DNA of 22,060 nucleotides from PALSA-612 sp964595575 (GTDB lineage Bacteria > Actinomycetota > Thermoleophilia > Gaiellales > Gaiellaceae): assembly GCA_964595575.1 (NCBI GenBank), contig CAZQRA010000042.1, forward strand, positions 1 to 22,060, written 5' to 3'. Position numbers and translations under genes: made by a program. Positions 19,918 through 22,060 of the stretch are shown here, in pieces. The notes under the pieces were generated by a model, which was not told the origin of the DNA, did no database searches, and saw nothing but the letters and a program-made list of their open reading frames with translations. Within the stretch, counting starts at the first letter, position 1; every line of letters starts with the position of its first letter.

Positions 19918-20601
19918 GTGATGGCAGCGCGAGTTCTCGTCGTCGACGACGATCGGGCGGTGCGGGAGTCGCTGCGCCGGGCGCTGACCTTGGAAGGGTA
20001 CGAGGTCGAGCTGGCTGGCGACGGCCTGGAGGCGCTGGCTAAGGCCGCCTCGGCGGCGCCCGACGCCATCGTCCTCGACGTCCTCATGCCGGAGCTGGAC
20101 GGCCTGGCCGTGTGCCGCCTCCTCCGCCAACGGGGAGACCGGGTACCCGTCCTCATGCTCACCGCCCGCGACGCGGTGGGCGACCGCGTGGCAGGCCTCG
20201 ACGCCGGCGCCGACGACTACCTGGTGAAGCCGTTCGCTTTAGAGGAGCTGCTCGCCCGGGTTCGGGCCCTGCTGCGCCGCTCCGATCCTGCCCTCGCCGC
20301 CGGCGTTCTCCAGTTCTCCGACCTCTCCCTCGACCTGGCCAGCCGCGAGGTGCGCCGAGGCGGGCGGCGCATCGAGCTGACCCGCACCGAGTTCAACCTG
20401 CTCGAGCTCTTCCTCCGTAACCCCCGCCAGGTGCTTACCCGGTCGCTCATCTTCGAGCGCGTGTGGGGCTACGACTTCGGGCCGACCTCGAACTCCCTGG
20501 ATGTCTACATCGGGTACCTGCGCCGCAAGACCGAGGCAGGAGGCGAGCCCCGCCTCATCCACACCGTGCGCGGGGTCGGCTACGTGCTGCGCGAGCCATG
20601 A
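19918..20601 (+). CDS. OmpR-family response regulator (MprA-like)
   Basis: The protein has 227 residues. The receiver domain (about 5-120) has VLVVDDD with acidic residues at 10-12, phosphoacceptor Asp54 in IVLDVLMPELDG, the switch MLTARD and the Lys of YLVKPF. The winged-helix effector (about 135-227) has ELTRTEFNLLELFLRNPRQVLTRSLIFERVWGYDF and SLDVYIGYLRRKTE...IHTVRGVGYVLRE. It resembles mycobacterial MprA/TcrA. The start is GTG 19918 or the next codon ATG 19921; there is no Shine-Dalgarno, and CATCCT (19907-19912) is a possible -10. Its stop overlaps the kinase start as ATGA. Confidence 0.95.
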   Translation: MMAARVLVVDDDRAVRESLRRALTLEGYEVELAGDGLEALAKAASAAPDAIVLDVLMPELDGLAVCRLLRQRGDRVPVLMLTARDAVGDRVAGLDAGADDYLVKPFALEELLARVRALLRRSDPALAAGVLQFSDLSLDLASREVRRGGRRIELTRTEFNLLELFLRNPRQVLTRSLIFERVWGYDFGPTSNSLDVYIGYLRRKTEAGGEPRLIHTVRGVGYVLREP

Positions 20602-21953
20602 GGACGCTGAGCTTCCGCGCCCGCATCACCCTGGCGGCGGCGGCGGCGGTGGCGCTGGCGGTGGCCCTGGCCTCGGTGGCCGTCTACTTCGTCGCCCGCT
20701 CGGAGCTCCGCAGCCAGATCGACGCCAGCCTCGCCGACCGGTTCCAGCAAGTCGCCCGGGAGCCGGCCCGCGAGCTCCGACACAGCTTCTACCCCACCTT
20801 CCCGCCGCCGGTGCTGGGGGGGCCGGGCGGCTACACCCAGCTCGTCACCGCTGGGGGCGAGATCCGCCGGCCCCTGGGCGCCGAGGAGGCGTTGCCTGTC
20901 TCCGACCGGGTCCTGGCCGTGGCCGCCGGGAGCGAGGACTCCTTCTACCAGGACGCCCGCGTCGCCGGCATCCACGTCCGCATCCTCACGGCCCCCCTCG
21001 TCCCCGGCCTCGCCCTCCAGATCGCGCGGCCGCTGACCGAGGTCGACGAGGTGCTGGCCGACTTGAGGTTGATCCTCTTCCTGGTAGCTCTGGGCGGGGT
21101 GGCCCTGGCCTGCGTCCTCGGCTTCACGGTCGCCCGGGCGGCGCTCGCTCCTGCCCGCCGGTTGACGAGCACCGCCGAGGAGATCACCGCCACCGGCGAC
21201 CTCAGCCGCCGGGTGGAGGCCGAGGGGGAGGACGAGCTCGGCCGTCTTGCCGCCAGCTTCAACACCATGCTGGGGGCGCTGGAGCAGGCGGTGCGGGCCC
21301 AGCGGCAGCTGGTGGCGGACGCCTCCCACGAGCTCCGCACGCCCCTCACCAGCCTCCGCACGAACGTGGAGCTCTTGGCCCGCTCCGACGGGCTGGAGGC
21401 CGAGGAGCGGCGACGGCTGCTGGCGGACGTGGAGGCAGAGCTCGAGGAGCTCACCGACCTGGTGGCGGACGTGGTCGAGCTGGCTCGGGACGGGGAGCAG
21501 GTCCTCCACGTGGAGGAGCTGCGTCTGGACACCCTGGTCGCCGACGCCGTGGAGCGGGCCCGGAGACACGCTCCGGGGCTTCGCTTCCAGACAGAGCTGG
21601 AGGAAACGGTAGTGCGAGGCGACCCTGCCCGTCTCCACCGCGCCGTCTCCAACCTCCTCGACAACGCTGCCAAGTGGAGCCCCCCGGGGGGCCTGGTCGA
21701 GGTGCGGGTGCGGGCAGGGGAGGTGGTCGTCCGCGACTACGGCCCCGGTATCGCCCCCGAGGACCTCCCCCATGTCTTCGACCGGTTCTACCGCTCGCCG
21801 GCTGCCCGGGGCATGCCCGGCTCCGGCCTGGGGCTCGCCATCGTCCGCCAGGTGGCGGAGGCCCACGGCGGCAGCGTCGCGGCCGAGGCGGCCGAGGGCG
21901 GAGGTACCCTCGTCCGGCTCTCCCTCCCCGGCGCCTCCACGGGGAGTTCTTAA
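20598..21953 (+). CDS. Membrane sensor histidine kinase (MprB-like)
   Basis: The protein has 451 residues. Transmembrane helices lie at about 10-32 and 157-180, enclosing a ~125-residue extracytoplasmic sensor domain with a Pro-rich segment (PTFPPPVLGGPGGYT). HAMP follows (about 181-233, PARRLTSTAEEITATGDLSRRV), then HisKA with His244 in ADASHELRTPLTSLRTN, then HATPase_c with the N box NLLDNAAKWSPPG, G1 VVRDYGPGIAPEDLPHVFDRFYR and G2 GSGLGLAIVRQVAEAHGG. It is the partner of the preceding regulator, coupled by ATGA overlap. The signal is unknown; MprB-type kinases sense envelope stress. Confidence 0.96.
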   Translation: MRTLSFRARITLAAAAAVALAVALASVAVYFVARSELRSQIDASLADRFQQVAREPARELRHSFYPTFPPPVLGGPGGYTQLVTAGGEIRRPLGAEEALPVSDRVLAVAAGSEDSFYQDARVAGIHVRILTAPLVPGLALQIARPLTEVDEVLADLRLILFLVALGGVALACVLGFTVARAALAPARRLTSTAEEITATGDLSRRVEAEGEDELGRLAASFNTMLGALEQAVRAQRQLVADASHELRTPLTSLRTNVELLARSDGLEAEERRRLLADVEAELEELTDLVADVVELARDGEQVLHVEELRLDTLVADAVERARRHAPGLRFQTELEETVVRGDPARLHRAVSNLLDNAAKWSPPGGLVEVRVRAGEVVVRDYGPGIAPEDLPHVFDRFYRSPAARGMPGSGLGLAIVRQVAEAHGGSVAAEAAEGGGTLVRLSLPGASTGSS

Positions 21954-21980
21954 CCGCCTCTCAGGAGCTTCTTATCTGCG
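21948..21980 (+). promoter_or_regulatory. Three 11-bp direct repeats beginning TCTYA, likely response regulator sites
   Basis: TCTTAACCGCC (21948-21958), TCTCAGGAGCT (21959-21969) and TCTTATCTGCG (21970-21980) are head-to-tail units sharing TCT(T/C)A at exact 11-bp steps. The first starts in the last codons of the kinase gene. Phased direct repeats are typical of OmpR-family binding, and the TCTCA core is shared with the repeat at 19881-19900. Confidence 0.6.
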
Positions 21981-22021
21981 TCCGCTTCCATCCCTTGCCG
22001 ACTGAGGAAAGGAGGCTGGGT

Positions 22022-22060
22022 ATGGGAAGGCAGGTCGCGGGCTGGAAGCGAGCCCTAGGG
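22022..22060 (+). CDS. Start of an unidentified gene downstream of the two-component system (cut by window end)
   Basis: ATG 22022 is preceded at 6 nt by the strong Shine-Dalgarno AAAGGAGG (22008-22015). Only 13 codons are visible, MGRQVAGWKRALG, too few to identify. The basic, Trp-containing start would suit an N-terminus before a membrane segment. Position and upstream repeats suggest a target of the two-component system; in MprAB-like loci this is often an HtrA-type protease, but that is conjecture. Confidence 0.6.
   Translation, partial: MGRQVAGWKRALG

Noticed and set aside
1..22060. CRISPR array, insertion sequence, prophage or att site
   Set aside because: No spaced palindromic repeats, transposase, integrase or phage genes were seen, and the tRNA has no repeated 3' end nearby.

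Overview
The window is GC-rich bacterial DNA with dense, mostly minus-strand genes, frequent GTG starts and encoded proteins typical of Actinomycetota. The deep branch Thermoleophilia (Gaiellales/Solirubrobacterales) is my best guess. That rests on a secreted protein whose N-terminus and LKNKAVTRAKLARNAV-type repeat recall that class, an Rpf-like transglycosylase, an F420-type LLM oxidoreductase, a FdxA-type ferredoxin, and mycobacteria-like gene order. The placement is inference, not proven.

Left part (1-6437). A truncated CNNM/HlyC-CorC family gene leaves the window on the minus strand. It is divergent from a radical SAM gene of the Rv2578c/SPL type whose promoter carries a LexA (SOS) box. 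Next come a stand-alone receiver-like protein plus 7Fe ferredoxin pair (minus), a DUF309 gene, a hotdog thioesterase overlapping a GAF-like gene (plus), the bifunctional (p)ppGpp enzyme RelA/SpoT, and a YnfA-type membrane protein (both minus).

Middle (6438-14379). RecJ, an unrecognised 150-residue protein, then a long minus-strand run read as pdxS - protoglobin - Cys-rich MarR regulator - pdxT - yebC - ruvC - ruvA - ruvB. RecJ and RuvABC serve recombinational repair and PdxST makes pyridoxal phosphate. The protoglobin/MarR pair separates pdxS from pdxT and has its own near-consensus promoter with a perfect palindrome in the spacer. It looks like a self-regulated heme-protein module inserted in a conserved housekeeping block, and it is the most interesting candidate system here.

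Right part (14429-22060). A secreted collagen-like protein, a CAT-anticodon tRNA (probably tRNA-Ile2), a YjbQ/UPF0047 protein, a secreted Rpf-like transglycosylase, an LLM flavin/F420 oxidoreductase, a sulfatase-fold protein that has lost nearly all catalytic residues, an AhpD-like protein, and an OmpR-type two-component pair. That pair is followed by the first 13 codons of a probable target gene. Eleven-bp-phased direct repeats lie before both the regulator gene and this downstream gene.

A recurrent pattern across the window is a TANNNT -10 hexamer ending 6-8 nt before the start codon, with no Shine-Dalgarno. It is seen at about eleven genes and implies widespread leaderless mRNAs. The other genes have clear Shine-Dalgarno sequences or overlap the stop codon of the gene before.
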